Assembly: GCF_029543125.1 (NCBI RefSeq)
Contig: NZ_JARQWW010000005.1
Coordinates: 124,001-188,000 of the forward strand
Length of the DNA stretch: 64,000 nucleotides
Source: Caulobacter segnis
GTDB lineage: Bacteria; Pseudomonadota; Alphaproteobacteria; Caulobacterales; Caulobacteraceae
Direction: 5' to 3'
A program made the translations under genes and the position numbers. Below, in pieces: positions 36,024 to 44,369 of this stretch (positions are counted from its first letter, which is position 1; the number at the start of each line of letters is the position of its first letter). The notes below the pieces were generated by a model. The model worked only from the letters and a program-made list of their open reading frames with translations. It had not been told where the DNA came from and ran no database searches.

Positions 36024-36746
36024 ATGCTTGATCAGAAGTTAAAGCCGTTAACGGAAAAGGCCGCATTCGGGCGCGCGGACGGCTCGCCGGTGGGCTGGGC
36101 GGTCTCCACACGGCCGGTCCCCTACCCCGAGGCCGTGGCGGCCATGGAGGCCCGGGCGGCGGCCATCGCGGACGGAACGGCCGGCGAACTGATCTGGCTG
36201 CTGGAGCACCCGCCCCTCTACACGGCGGGAATCAGCGCCAAGGGCGACGACCTGCTGAGCCCCGACCGATTCCCCGTGTTCGAGAGCGGACGCGGCGGGC
36301 AGTTCACCTATCACGGCCCCGGCCAGCGGGTGGCCTATGTCATGCTGGACCTGAAGGAACGCGAACGCGACGTGCGCGCCTTCGTCGCGGCCCTGGAGGA
36401 CTGGGTGATCGGCGCCCTGGCCCGTTTCAACGTGGTTGGCGAACTGCGCGACGGCCGCGTGGGCGTCTGGGTCGAGCGCAAGGGCGCCGGTTGGTCGCGC
36501 GAGGACAAGATCGCCGCCGTGGGCGTGAAACTGCGTAAATGGGTGTCGTTCCACGGCATCAGCCTGAACGTGGAGCCCGAACTGAGTCACTTCGACGGCA
36601 TCGTGCCCTGCGGCCAGCGGCAGCACGGGGTCACCAGCCTAGTGGACCTGGGCCTGCCGGTGACCATGGATGAGGCCGACGAGGCCCTGAAGTCGAGCTT
36701 CCGCCAAGTGTTCGGGGCCGTCGAGGACGCCGAACCGCCGGTTTAG
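36024..36746 (+). CDS. lipB: Lipoyl(octanoyl) transferase
   Basis: A 240-aa cytoplasmic enzyme that moves octanoate from acyl carrier protein to lipoyl domains of 2-oxoacid dehydrogenases. Seen: [35 protein letters not shown] (the RGGxxTYHGPGQ motif), the lysine in [20 protein letters not shown] and the acyl-thioester cysteine in [14 protein letters not shown]. The first 30 residues extend beyond the usual start. It overlaps the convergent DUF805 gene by 4 bases. Confidence 0.95.
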   Translation: MLDQKLKPLTEKAAFGRADGSPVGWAVSTRPVPYPEAVAAMEARAAAIADGTAGELIWLLEHPPLYTAGISAKGDDLLSPDRFPVFESGRGGQFTYHGPGQRVAYVMLDLKERERDVRAFVAALEDWVIGALARFNVVGELRDGRVGVWVERKGAGWSREDKIAAVGVKLRKWVSFHGISLNVEPELSHFDGIVPCGQRQHGVTSLVDLGLPVTMDEADEALKSSFRQVFGAVEDAEPPV

Positions 36747-37084
36747 GTAGAGCGAGGGTTCGTTCCGAAACGATTTTCAACCCTCTCGCCCGGCCAGAAG
36801 AGCATCATCGTCGAGATGATCCAGCCTAGGCCAAATAGGCCGGGGAGCGCCCAGAACGCCCTGAAGCCCGCATCGTGCAGCCGCTTGATGGTGGTGACGG
36901 TCCAAACCCAAAGGCTGATCAGACACGCCAACGCGACCGCGATCTTCCCCCCGACGGCATTACCAAGACCGGACCAGAGGTAAAGGAAGAGCGCGCCCTG
37001 GATCACGACGCCACAGACCACAAGCGCTCCTAGGTAGCCCAATCTGCTCATCCTCCCGTCCGAGCTGAACAGAAAGCGGATCAT
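36743..37084 (-). CDS. DUF805 family membrane protein (second of a pair)
   Basis: A 113-aa inner-membrane protein with three or four membrane segments. The DUF805 motif lies in [20 protein letters not shown], and the C-terminus ends [12 protein letters not shown], the usual family ending. I chose the ATG at 37084, which overlaps the stop of the preceding DUF805 gene (ATGA); the frame runs further upstream only as read-through. Function unknown. The two neighbouring DUF805 genes are divergent paralogues in one operon. Confidence 0.85.
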   Translation of the reverse strand: MIRFLFSSDGRMSRLGYLGALVVCGVVIQGALFLYLWSGLGNAVGGKIAVALACLISLWVWTVTTIKRLHDAGFRAFWALPGLFGLGWIISTMMLFWPGERVENRFGTNPRST

Positions 37085-37482
37085 CAAGCGATCTGCGTCT
37101 TCAGCGGATTGGGGCCGAAGCGGTTGGCGCCTTGCTCGCCCGGCATGACGCCGAGTTCGATCACGCTCCACAACAGCACCAGGCAGAACAGGAAGTCGAA
37201 GAAGCGGGTCGGATACGGCCACGCGGCGACGAAGGCGATGAGGATCAGCGCCGCCCACCAGCCCGAGCGCCCCCGGTCGTGCAGACGCTTGGACAGTACG
37301 CACGCGCCGCAGAACAGCAGGCCCGGATAAATGAACCAGCCGGTGAGCCAGTGCAGGGTCGGACCGACCACGGCCTCGTAGATCGCCGTCGCGCCGATCA
37401 GCAGCCCGATCGCCAGCAGGAACGGCCCACGCGCCAGACGGCCGGTGGAGGACAGGAAAAGGTCCGTCCAGTCGATGTTCAT
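37084..37482 (-). CDS. DUF805 family membrane protein (first of a pair)
   Basis: A 132-aa inner-membrane protein. The family pattern is present: N-terminal DLFLSSTGRLARGPFLLAIG, the central VLSKRLHDRGRSGWWAALIL motif and the C-terminal GEQGANRFGPNPL. About four membrane segments. It is the first gene of a two-gene operon of DUF805 paralogues and overlaps the second by one stop/start (ATGA). A perfect 12-base palindrome (ATATGTACATAT, 37569-37580) lies about 90 bases upstream. Function unknown. Confidence 0.87.
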   Translation of the reverse strand: MNIDWTDLFLSSTGRLARGPFLLAIGLLIGATAIYEAVVGPTLHWLTGWFIYPGLLFCGACVLSKRLHDRGRSGWWAALILIAFVAAWPYPTRFFDFLFCLVLLWSVIELGVMPGEQGANRFGPNPLKTQIA

Positions 37483-37699
37483 GCGCGCCGCCTCCGAGTC
37501 ATCGTGGGGAATTTAAGGGCGAAGCTGGAGCGGGGGAAGCGGAGGGGTTTGCGGCTGGCGATTGGTATATATGTACATATGAATTTTTGTCGGGCGACGG
37601 GAGTTTGGAGCGGGGTTGCGTGAACTTTTCTCCGTTTTCCTCGCCCTTGTGGCGAGGATCCGGACGCGGCTGAGGGTGCGGAGTTAGCGCGGTTTAGGC

Positions 37700-37745
37700 G
37701 GAGTTTCTGGGCCTTAGGCACAAGGCCTAGGGTGACGGCGTTTGG
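37700..37745 (-). repeat. Repeat R1, partial copy
   Basis: CCTTAGGCACAAGGCCTAGG (37712-37731) with flanks that read, on the minus strand, GCCGTCACC before and CCCAGAAACTCC after, as at one end of the R1 unit at 24460. The other half of the unit is missing. Confidence 0.75.
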
Positions 37746-37753
37746 GCTGAATT

Positions 37754-37898
37754 AGACACAGCTCCGCATCCCCACGGGAAACCCCATGAAGGCTGGAAGG
37801 GCGGCGGAGCGTCCGGGGCTTCGCCCGGAATTGATAGAGCAGATACCGTTTCGACGAAGTCGCACGCTGCGCGTAGCCGTTATTCCAGAGGGGGGAGC
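37754..37898 (-). repeat. Intergenic repeat R2, copy 2
   Basis: The reverse complement shares with 24920-25065 an ATAACGGCT segment, an identical 18-base block (37794-37811) and a TGTCT end, in the same order. The middle part differs, including an extra GGGGCTTCGCCC hairpin here. Confidence 0.6.
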
Positions 37899-38151
37899 GC
37901 GCGGACGTCTTAGGCCCTTCACTCCCGAAGGCCCTGGACGGGCGGAGGCGCGACGACGCCGTCCGATGGATGAGCTTACGTTCCTCATCCTCACCCCCGA
38001 CGGCCCTTGACCGCCGGCGACTACCCCGCTCGACCACATCCCGCCGCGCTTCGGATCGCCGGCCTAGCGCCCTCCCCTGCGACGGGATGGGATGAGAGTA
38101 CCGGAGGAGTGACGGGGGTGGATAAGAGTGGTGATCTCCCCGCACCACATC

Positions 38152-38275
38152 CGTCTTCCTAAGCCTTGTGCCTAGGACCCCGAAACTCCGTCAGGGCAGA
38201 AACCAACGCCGCACTCCACCAGGCAGCTCAGCCGTTTCTGGGCCTACGCACAAGGCCTAGGTGACGGAGATTTGG
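38152..38275 (-). repeat. Repeat R1, complete inverted copy
   Basis: Ends are CCTAAGCCTTGTGCCTAGG (38158-38176) and CCTACGCACAAGGCCTAGG (38243-38261). The reverse complement of the interior carries CAGAAACGGCTGAGC and GGTGGAGTGCGGCG, as in the copy at 24460-24596. It lies just downstream of pccA and could serve as its terminator. Confidence 0.85.
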
Positions 38276-38292
38276 AAATTCAGCGGTCACCC

Positions 38293-40266
38293 TCACCCGA
38301 ACTCGACCAGCACCTCGTCGGCGGCGACGGGGTCGCCGGCCTTGGCGGAGACAGTCTTCACCGTCCCGTCCCGCTCGGCGCGGATGATGTTCTGCATCTT
38401 CATGGCCTCGATCACGCAGACCACCTCGCCTTCCTTCACCTCCTGGCCTACGGCCACGTCCATGGAGACCACCAGGCCCGGCATGGGGGAGATGATCATC
38501 TTGGAGGTGTCGGCCGCCTGCTTGGGCGGCAACTTGCCGTGCAGTTCGGCCGAGCGCGGGGTGAGGACCAGCACCTTGGCCTTGGCGGCGCGGTGGCGGA
38601 TGACGAAGCCCTCGGCGGCGGGGGCGACGGAGACGGTGAAGGCGGTTCCGTTCAGGCGGCCGCGGAACAGCGGCTTGCCCGGACGCCAGTCGACGATCTC
38701 GAGCGTCAGGGCCCGGCCCTCCTCGGTCAGTTCGACGCTGAGGGGCGCATCGCCGCGCAGGCGGACCGGGCGGGCGTCGTGGCCGACGAAGACGATCCAG
38801 TCGGCGCGTCCTGGCGAGCCGGCGCGCAGGGCCAGCAGACGCTGCATGGCGCAGCCCACGGCGGTCAGGACGTCCTTCTGGAAGGCGGTCGGCTCGGCCC
38901 CGTTGAAGCCTTCGGGGAATTCGTCGGCGATGTAGCCGGTGGCCAGCTTGCCCGAGCGGAAGCGCGGCTGGTCCATGACGGCGGCCAGGAACGGGATGTT
39001 CTGGCCCAGGCCCTCGATATGGAAGTCCTCCAGCGCGCGGGCCATGCCCTCGATGGCGATCTCGCGGTCCGTGGCCCAGGTGCAGAGCTTTGAGATCATC
39101 GGATCGTAGAACATCGAGATCTCGTCGCCCTCGCGCACCCCGGCGTCGTTGCGGACGAGATAGGCGCCCATCTCGCCTTCTTTCGGCGGGTCATAGCGGA
39201 CCAGGCGGCCGATGGAGGGCAGGAACTTGCGGTACGGGTCTTCGGCGTAGATGCGGCTCTCGATGGCCCAGCCGTTGATCTTCAGCGTGTCCTGGCTGAC
39301 GTTCAGTTTCTCGCCGGCGGCGGAGCGGATCATCTGCTCCACCAGGTCGAGGCCGGTGATCAGCTCGGTCACCGGGTGCTCCACCTGCAGGCGGGTGTTC
39401 ATCTCCAGGAAGTAGAAGCTCTTGTCCTGGCCGGCGACGAACTCGACGGTGCCGGCGCTGTCGTAATTCACGGCCTTGGCCAGGGCCACGGCCTGGGCGC
39501 CCATGGCGTTGCGGGTGGCCTCGTCCAGCAGGGGGGACGGCGCCTCCTCGATGACCTTCTGGTTGCGGCGCTGGATCGAGCATTCGCGCTCGAACAGGTG
39601 GACGACATTGCCGTGCTTGTCGCCCAGCACTTGGATTTCAATGTGGCGCGGGCTTTCGATGAACTTCTCGATGAAGATGCGGTCGTCGCCGAAGGCGCCC
39701 TTGGCCTCGGCGCGGACGGCGGGGAAGCCCTCCTCCACGTCCTTGCGGGTCCAGGCGACGCGGATGCCCTTGCCGCCGCCGCCGGCCGAAGCCTTGATCA
39801 TCACGGGATAGCCGATCTCCTCGGAGATGCGGACGGCGTGGGCGGTGTCGTCGATCTCGCCGATGTGGCCGGGGACGCAGGAGACGCCGGCTGCCTGGGC
39901 GAACTTCTTGGACTCGATCTTGTCGCCCATGGCGCTGATGGCGCCGGGGTTGGGGCCGATGAAGACGATGTCTTCGTCGGCGCAGCGCTGGGCGAACTCG
40001 GCCTTTTCCGACAGGAAGCCGAAGCCTGGGTGGACCGCCTGGGCGCCCGTCTGCTTGCAGGCGGCGATGATCTTGTCGGCGACGAGGTAGGATTCGCTGG
40101 CCGGGGCGGCGCCGATGAAGACGCTCTCGTCCGCCATCTCCACCGCCAGACTGTCGGCGTCGGCTTCCGAGTAGACCACCACCGTCTTGATGCCCAGGCG
40201 ACGGCAGGTCTTGATGACCCGCACCGCGATCTCGCCCCGGTTGGCGATCAGAATCTTCGAAAACAT
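38293..40266 (-). CDS. pccA: Propionyl-CoA (acyl-CoA) carboxylase, alpha subunit
   Basis: A 657-aa biotin enzyme subunit. The N-terminal biotin carboxylase has FSKILIANRGEIAVRV, the ATP-grasp loop KASAGGGGKGIRVA, HIEIQVLGDKHGNV and EMNTRLQVEHPVTE; a central BT domain follows; the C-terminal carrier domain has the biotin lysine in VIEAMKMQNII. It carboxylates biotin so that the beta subunit can make methylmalonyl-CoA from propionyl-CoA, the substrate chain of the mutase at 20006-23994. The beta subunit is not in the window. The length and carrier domain fit PccA better than acetyl-CoA carboxylase AccC. Confidence 0.92.
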   Translation of the reverse strand: MFSKILIANRGEIAVRVIKTCRRLGIKTVVVYSEADADSLAVEMADESVFIGAAPASESYLVADKIIAACKQTGAQAVHPGFGFLSEKAEFAQRCADEDIVFIGPNPGAISAMGDKIESKKFAQAAGVSCVPGHIGEIDDTAHAVRISEEIGYPVMIKASAGGGGKGIRVAWTRKDVEEGFPAVRAEAKGAFGDDRIFIEKFIESPRHIEIQVLGDKHGNVVHLFERECSIQRRNQKVIEEAPSPLLDEATRNAMGAQAVALAKAVNYDSAGTVEFVAGQDKSFYFLEMNTRLQVEHPVTELITGLDLVEQMIRSAAGEKLNVSQDTLKINGWAIESRIYAEDPYRKFLPSIGRLVRYDPPKEGEMGAYLVRNDAGVREGDEISMFYDPMISKLCTWATDREIAIEGMARALEDFHIEGLGQNIPFLAAVMDQPRFRSGKLATGYIADEFPEGFNGAEPTAFQKDVLTAVGCAMQRLLALRAGSPGRADWIVFVGHDARPVRLRGDAPLSVELTEEGRALTLEIVDWRPGKPLFRGRLNGTAFTVSVAPAAEGFVIRHRAAKAKVLVLTPRSAELHGKLPPKQAADTSKMIISPMPGLVVSMDVAVGQEVKEGEVVCVIEAMKMQNIIRAERDGTVKTVSAKAGDPVAADEVLVEFG

Positions 40267-40424
40267 CAGCCGACCGTCTCCCGCGCGGTGTCTCGTTGTC
40301 CTGTCGAGTAGAGGCAGGCTTTCGCCTTTGCAACGCTAACCCAACGTCGCCCGGACGGGTTCGCGGAGGGTTGCGCAAGGGCAAGCATCATGACACCGGT
40401 GGACAAAACAAAGGGAGACGCACC

Positions 40425-40937
40425 ATGAGCCTTTTCGCCAAACCTCTTGTTCTAGGATTCGCCATGGCTTCCATCCTGATGGCCACGGAGGCCGCCGCGC
40501 AGTCGGGCGCGCCCGCCGCAGCACCGTCCACCATCAACCTGCCCTATGGCGCGCCCATCAGCCTGGCGGACGCGCGCAAGGTCGCCGCCGCGGCCCAGGC
40601 GGAAGCCGCCGCCAACGGCTGGCTGATCGTCACCACCATCGTCGAGCCCAACGGCCAGGTGGTGCTCAGCGAGAAAATGGACGGCGCGGCTTATTCCGCC
40701 CTGGACGTGGCTGGCCGCAAGGCTGTGACCTCGGCCCACTTCAAGCGCCCCACCCTGGCCTTCTATGAGGCGGTCAAGGGCGGCACCCTGAACGCCATCT
40801 TCGCCCAGGCCGTGGCCATCGAGGGCGGCGAGCCGATCGTCATGGGCGGCAAGATCGTCGGCGCCCTGGGCGTCAGCGGCGGCACCCCCGTGCAGGACGG
40901 GCAGATCGCCCGCGCCGGCACGAAAGCGGTCAAGTAA
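40425..40937 (+). CDS. Secreted GlcG/HbpS-family protein
   Basis: A 170-aa protein. I chose the ATG at 40425 because AGGGAG lies just before it and the first 25 residues form a signal peptide (FAMASILMATEAAAQS). The mature part is a single GlcG/HbpS domain: ISLADARKVAAAAQAEAAANGW, VVEPNGQ-like IVEPNGQVVLSEKMDGA, and the C-terminal GGKIVGALGVSGG. Members bind heme or related ligands or act with glycolate and diol enzymes. It has no partner enzyme gene nearby, so the ligand is unknown. Divergent from pccA. Confidence 0.87.
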   Translation: MSLFAKPLVLGFAMASILMATEAAAQSGAPAAAPSTINLPYGAPISLADARKVAAAAQAEAAANGWLIVTTIVEPNGQVVLSEKMDGAAYSALDVAGRKAVTSAHFKRPTLAFYEAVKGGTLNAIFAQAVAIEGGEPIVMGGKIVGALGVSGGTPVQDGQIARAGTKAVK

Positions 40938-40941
40938 GGGC

Positions 40942-41262
40942 TCAGCCCAGCTTCACGGCGGTCCCGCTGGCGGTGACCATCAGCATGCCGTTCTGGGCGC
41001 CCAGGGTCTCGTAGTCGAGATCCACGCCCACGACGGCGTCGCCGCCCAGCTTGCGGGCCTCGTCCTGCATCTCGCGCAGGGCCGTTTCGCGCGCCTGGCG
41101 CAAGACGGTTTCGTAGCTGCCCGAGCGGCCGCCGACGATGTCGCGGACGCTGGCGAACAGGTCGCGGAAGACGTTGGCGCCGAGGATCGCCTCGCCGGTG
41201 ACGACGCCCAGGGTCTGGACGATGGTGCGTTCAGCGATGGTCGGCGTGGTGGCGGTGATCAT
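40942..41262 (-). CDS. YbjQ/UPF0145 family protein
   Basis: A 106-aa cytoplasmic protein of the YbjQ (UPF0145, putative heavy-metal-binding) family. Seen: [35 protein letters not shown] and [20 protein letters not shown], both characteristic. Members form pentameric rings; the metal link is only a suggestion in the family name. It is convergent with the GlcG gene (4 bases apart) and divergent from msrB. Confidence 0.92.
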   Translation of the reverse strand: MITATTPTIAERTIVQTLGVVTGEAILGANVFRDLFASVRDIVGGRSGSYETVLRQARETALREMQDEARKLGGDAVVGVDLDYETLGAQNGMLMVTASGTAVKLG

Positions 41263-41315
41263 TTGAGATGGCTTCCTCGTTCTATAGTCGACTCGTCGAT
41301 CCTACATTGGATGCC

Positions 41316-41801
41316 ATGACAGACACCGCCAGCACCCCCACGATTTCGCCTTCGGGCTTCGACCTGACCCCGCCCTCCCCCGCCGAGCGCCAGCGGCTGG
41401 AGGCGGACCTGACCCGCGAGGAGCGCGAGGTCCTGCTCCACCACGGCACAGAGGCCCCGTTCTGCGGCGGCCTGCTGGGCGAGAAGAACCCCGGCGCCTA
41501 TTGCTGCCGCCTGTGCGGCCTGCCGCTGTTCAAGCACGAGACCAAGTTCGAGAGCGGCACCGGCTGGCCCAGCTTCTACGCCCCGATCGACGAGACCCAT
41601 GTGAAGGGGATCAAGGACACCAGCTACGGCATGGTGCGGATCGAGACGACCTGCGCCCGCTGCGGCAGCCACCAGGGCCACGTCTTCCCCGACGGCCCGC
41701 CGCCCACGCGGCTGCGCTACTGTATCAACTCGGTGTCGCTGGAGTTCGTCCCAGCGGGCGAGCCGTTGCCGGACAGGCTGGGGCGCGGGGATAGGTTCTA
41801 A
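41316..41801 (+). CDS. msrB: Peptide-methionine (R)-S-oxide reductase
   Basis: A 161-aa repair enzyme that reduces the R form of methionine sulfoxide in proteins. The two zinc CxxC motifs are in YCCRLCGLP and TTCARCGSH, and the catalytic cysteine is in LRYCINSVSL. ESGTGWPSFY is the substrate-binding loop. I chose the ATG at 41316 (MTDTASTP) by usual family length; an in-frame ATG at 41268 would add 16 residues. It ends at a strong hairpin. Confidence 0.94.
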   Translation: MTDTASTPTISPSGFDLTPPSPAERQRLEADLTREEREVLLHHGTEAPFCGGLLGEKNPGAYCCRLCGLPLFKHETKFESGTGWPSFYAPIDETHVKGIKDTSYGMVRIETTCARCGSHQGHVFPDGPPPTRLRYCINSVSLEFVPAGEPLPDRLGRGDRF

Positions 41802-41805
41802 AGCA

Positions 41806-41835
41806 AAAAGGGCTCGCTTCTCAGCGAGCCCTTTT
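41806..41835. terminator. Bidirectional intrinsic terminator
   Basis: AAAAGGGCTCGCT (41806-41818) and AGCGAGCCCTTTT (41823-41835) form a perfect 13-bp stem with loop TCTC. The T run serves the plus strand (msrB) and the A run serves the minus strand (acyl-CoA dehydrogenase, stop at 41846). Confidence 0.9.
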
Positions 41836-41845
41836 CATTTCCAGC

Positions 41846-42991
41846 TTACGCCGCCTTGCCGAAGCTCAGGCGCTCGTAGCGGGTCAGGTGGTGATCGACG
41901 GAGCCGAACAGGCCCTCGATGATCGTGCCGCGCTTGAAGTAGTGGCCGATGGCCAACTCATCCGTCATGCCCATGCCGCCATGGATCTGGATGGCGTTCT
42001 GGCCGCAGAACTTCAGGGCCCGGCCGATACGGACCTTGGCCGAGGAGACGGCCTTGGCGCGCTCGGCGTCGCTCTCGTCCAGCTTCAGGGTCGCCATGTA
42101 GGTCATGGAGACCGACTGTTCGAGCTCGATGAACATGTCGACCATGCGGTGCTGAAGCACCTGGAAGTTGCTGATGGCGGTGCCGAACTGCTTGCGCTGC
42201 TTGGCGTAGTCCAGGGTGCCCTCATGCAGCTTGCGCATGACGCCCACGCCTTCCGCGCAGACAGCGGCGGTGGCTTCGTCCAGCACCTTCTCGACCAGGG
42301 GCAGGCCCGCGCCCTCGGCCCCGATCAGGGCGTCGGCGGGGATCGAGACGTTCTCGAAATAGACCTCCGAAGCACGACCGCCGTCGACGGTGGGATAGTC
42401 GCGGGTGGTGACGCCCTTGGCGTGCTTGTCCACCAGGAACACCGACACGCCCGAGGCCTCGCGCTGCGAGCCGCCGGTGCGGGCGGTGACGATCAGGTGG
42501 CTGGCGAAGGGCGCGCCGACCACGACCGCCTTGTGGCCGTTGAGCACCCAGCCAGAGCCGTCCTTAGTCGCCGTGGTCTTCAGGTCGGACCAAGTGTAGC
42601 GGCCCTGCGGCTCGGCATAGGCGAAGGCGACGACCATCTCGCCGGCGACGATGCTGGCGATGTGATCAGCGGCGCTGGCGTGGCCGGAATGCTTGAGGAA
42701 GCCGCCGCCGATGACCACCGTGCCCAGATAGGGCTCGATGACCAGGGCTTTGCCGAACTCCTCCATGACGATCATGTTGTCGAGCGCGCCGCCGCCCAGG
42801 CCGCCCAGTTCTTCAGAGAACGGGGCGCCGAGGATGCCGAGCTCTTCGGCAAAGGCCTTCCAGTAGTCCGCCCGCCAGCCGCTCTCGGAGGAGACGATCT
42901 TGCGGCGGGTTTCAAAGTCGTACTTGTCCTGCAGATAGCTGGCGATCGTATCGCGCAGCATCGACTGCTCTTCGGAGAAGTTGAAGTCCAT
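41846..42991 (-). CDS. pimD: Acyl-CoA dehydrogenase, PimD-like small subunit
   Basis: A 381-aa acyl-CoA dehydrogenase family protein. The N-terminus (MDFNFSEEQSMLRDTIASYL, then KYDFETRRKI) resembles the small subunit of pimeloyl-CoA dehydrogenase. It has the family C-terminal FCGQNAIQIHGGMGMTDELAIG with no obvious catalytic glutamate at the usual place. It follows the large-subunit gene by 41 bases on the same strand, so a heteromer is likely. Pimeloyl-CoA as substrate is inferred from pair similarity; other dicarboxylyl- or long-chain acyl-CoAs are possible. Confidence 0.8.
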   Translation of the reverse strand: MDFNFSEEQSMLRDTIASYLQDKYDFETRRKIVSSESGWRADYWKAFAEELGILGAPFSEELGGLGGGALDNMIVMEEFGKALVIEPYLGTVVIGGGFLKHSGHASAADHIASIVAGEMVVAFAYAEPQGRYTWSDLKTTATKDGSGWVLNGHKAVVVGAPFASHLIVTARTGGSQREASGVSVFLVDKHAKGVTTRDYPTVDGGRASEVYFENVSIPADALIGAEGAGLPLVEKVLDEATAAVCAEGVGVMRKLHEGTLDYAKQRKQFGTAISNFQVLQHRMVDMFIELEQSVSMTYMATLKLDESDAERAKAVSSAKVRIGRALKFCGQNAIQIHGGMGMTDELAIGHYFKRGTIIEGLFGSVDHHLTRYERLSFGKAA

Positions 42992-43032
42992 GAGGCTTCC
43001 CTAAACGCGAGTGTTCTTGTGCAGGACCGGGC

Positions 43033-44247
43033 TCAGAGCCCGAGAACCATTTTGGCGATGATGTTGCGCTGGATCTCGTTGGACCCGCCGTAAATCGACG
43101 TCTTGCGGACATTGAAATAGGTCGGCGCGGCGCGACGGGCGTGATCGGGTCCGATCGGCAGGGCGTTGCCGCCCTCCTTCGGGAAGCCCCGGAAGTACGG
43201 CGCGCCGTAGTTGCCCGAGGCCTCCAGCACCAGCTCGGTGATGCGCTGCTGGATCTCGGTGCCCTTGATCTTCAGGACCGAGGATTCCGGCCCAGGACCC
43301 TTGCCGGCGTGCTCGGACGCCAGGGTGCGCAGCTCGGTGAACTCCAGGGCTGTCAGGTCGATCTCCAGCTCGGCGATCTTGCGGCGGAACAGCGGATCCT
43401 GGATCAGCGGGTTTCCGTCATCGGCCAGTTCCTCAGCGGCGATCTGGCGAATGCGCTCGATGCCGCGCTTGGAGCGGGCGACGCCGGCGATGCCGGAGCG
43501 CTCGTGCGCCAGCAGAAACTTGGCGCAGGTCCAGCCCTTGTTCTCCTCGTAGATGCGGTTCTCGACCGGCACCTTCACATTCTCGAACCAGACCTCGTTG
43601 ACCTCGTGCTCGCCGCCCAGGGTGATGATCGGACGGACGGTGACGCCGGGCGACTTCATGTCGATCAGCAGGAAGGAGATGCCCTCCTGGATCTTGGCGG
43701 TGGGGTCGGTGCGGACCAGGCAGAAGATCCAGTCGCCGTGCTGGGCCAGGGTGGTCCAGGTCTTCTGGCCGTTGACCAGGTAGTATTCCTTGCCGTCATC
43801 GCCGGTGAAGCGCTCGGCCTTGGTCTTGAGGCTGGCGAGGTCGGAGCCTGCGCCCGGCTCGGAATAGCCCTGGGCCCACCAGATGTCGCCCGACAGGGTC
43901 GGCGGCAGGAAGCGCGCCTTCTGCTCCGGCGTGGCGAAGGTGTAGATCACCGGCCCGACCATGTTGATGCCGAAGGGCAGGATCGGCACGGCGTCGGCGC
44001 GGGCCAATTCTTCCGACCAGATGTAGCGCTGGACGGACGACCAGCCCGGACCGCCGTACTCGGTCGGCCAGGCGGGAGCGACCCAGCCCTTCTTGGCCAG
44101 GATGCGGTGCCAGGAGAGGAAATCCTCCTTGGCCATCTCCTCGCCCTCTTCCTGAACCGCCCTCAGGCTGGCCGGATAGTTTTCGGCGATGAAGGCGCGG
44201 ACCTCCTCACGAAATGCGAGGTCCTCGGGCGAGAAGTCGAGATTCAT
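43033..44247 (-). CDS. pimC: Acyl-CoA dehydrogenase, PimC-like large subunit
   Basis: A 404-aa acyl-CoA dehydrogenase. MNLDFSPEDLAFREEVRAFI and the YSEPGAGSDLASLKTKAE FAD-binding segment, together with GGSNEIQRNIIAKMVLGL at the end, match the large subunit of pimeloyl-CoA dehydrogenase-like enzymes. Two ATG codons (44250, 44247) follow GGGAG; the second gives the better spacing. It is the first gene of the pair. The palindrome CAAACGATCGTTTG lies 64 bases upstream and may be an operator for a TetR-type fatty-acid regulator. Confidence 0.83.
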   Translation of the reverse strand: MNLDFSPEDLAFREEVRAFIAENYPASLRAVQEEGEEMAKEDFLSWHRILAKKGWVAPAWPTEYGGPGWSSVQRYIWSEELARADAVPILPFGINMVGPVIYTFATPEQKARFLPPTLSGDIWWAQGYSEPGAGSDLASLKTKAERFTGDDGKEYYLVNGQKTWTTLAQHGDWIFCLVRTDPTAKIQEGISFLLIDMKSPGVTVRPIITLGGEHEVNEVWFENVKVPVENRIYEENKGWTCAKFLLAHERSGIAGVARSKRGIERIRQIAAEELADDGNPLIQDPLFRRKIAELEIDLTALEFTELRTLASEHAGKGPGPESSVLKIKGTEIQQRITELVLEASGNYGAPYFRGFPKEGGNALPIGPDHARRAAPTYFNVRKTSIYGGSNEIQRNIIAKMVLGL

Positions 44248-44311
44248 CATGCACTCCCGTCGGCCGGCCGCTCTCATTCGGGGGCCGTGTCATGGAAGCG
44301 ATGATAGGGGT

Positions 44312-44325
44312 CAAACGATCGTTTG
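44312..44325. promoter_or_regulatory. Palindromic operator upstream of the acyl-CoA dehydrogenase pair
   Basis: CAAACGATCGTTTG is a perfect 14-base palindrome in the leader of the pimC-like gene. It has the CAAAC-N4-GTTTG form known for PsrA, a TetR-family repressor that controls fatty-acid oxidation genes in other proteobacteria. The regulator is not in the window. Confidence 0.5.
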
Positions 44326-44345
44326 CCTAGATGACGTTAGCGTCA

Positions 44346-44365
44346 ACGTAAGATCGACGTTACGT
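44346..44365. promoter_or_regulatory. Inverted repeat between cobT-like and pimC-like genes
   Basis: ACGTAA (44346-44351) and TTACGT (44360-44365) with an 8-base spacer, 4 bases beyond the stop of the cobT-like gene. It may be a second operator for the acyl-CoA dehydrogenase genes or a weak 3' hairpin of the cobT-like transcript. Confidence 0.35.
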
Positions 44366-44369
44366 GACC

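Larger units (their letters stand above)
37483..38292. other. Second gene-free interval made of dispersed repeats
   Basis: I see no convincing gene in these 810 bases. They contain a partial R1 unit (37700-37745), an R2 copy (37754-37898) and a complete R1 unit (38152-38275), all inverted relative to the interval at 24377-25194. A 144-codon frame on the minus strand (37714-38148) runs through these repeats and has a composition unlike a protein. The palindrome at 37569-37580 may belong to the DUF805 promoter. Confidence 0.7.

Noticed and set aside
37714..38148. A 144-codon minus-strand frame in the second repeat interval
   Set aside because: It runs through R2 and a partial R1 repeat, is rich in Arg/Ser/Pro and has no ribosome site or family pattern.
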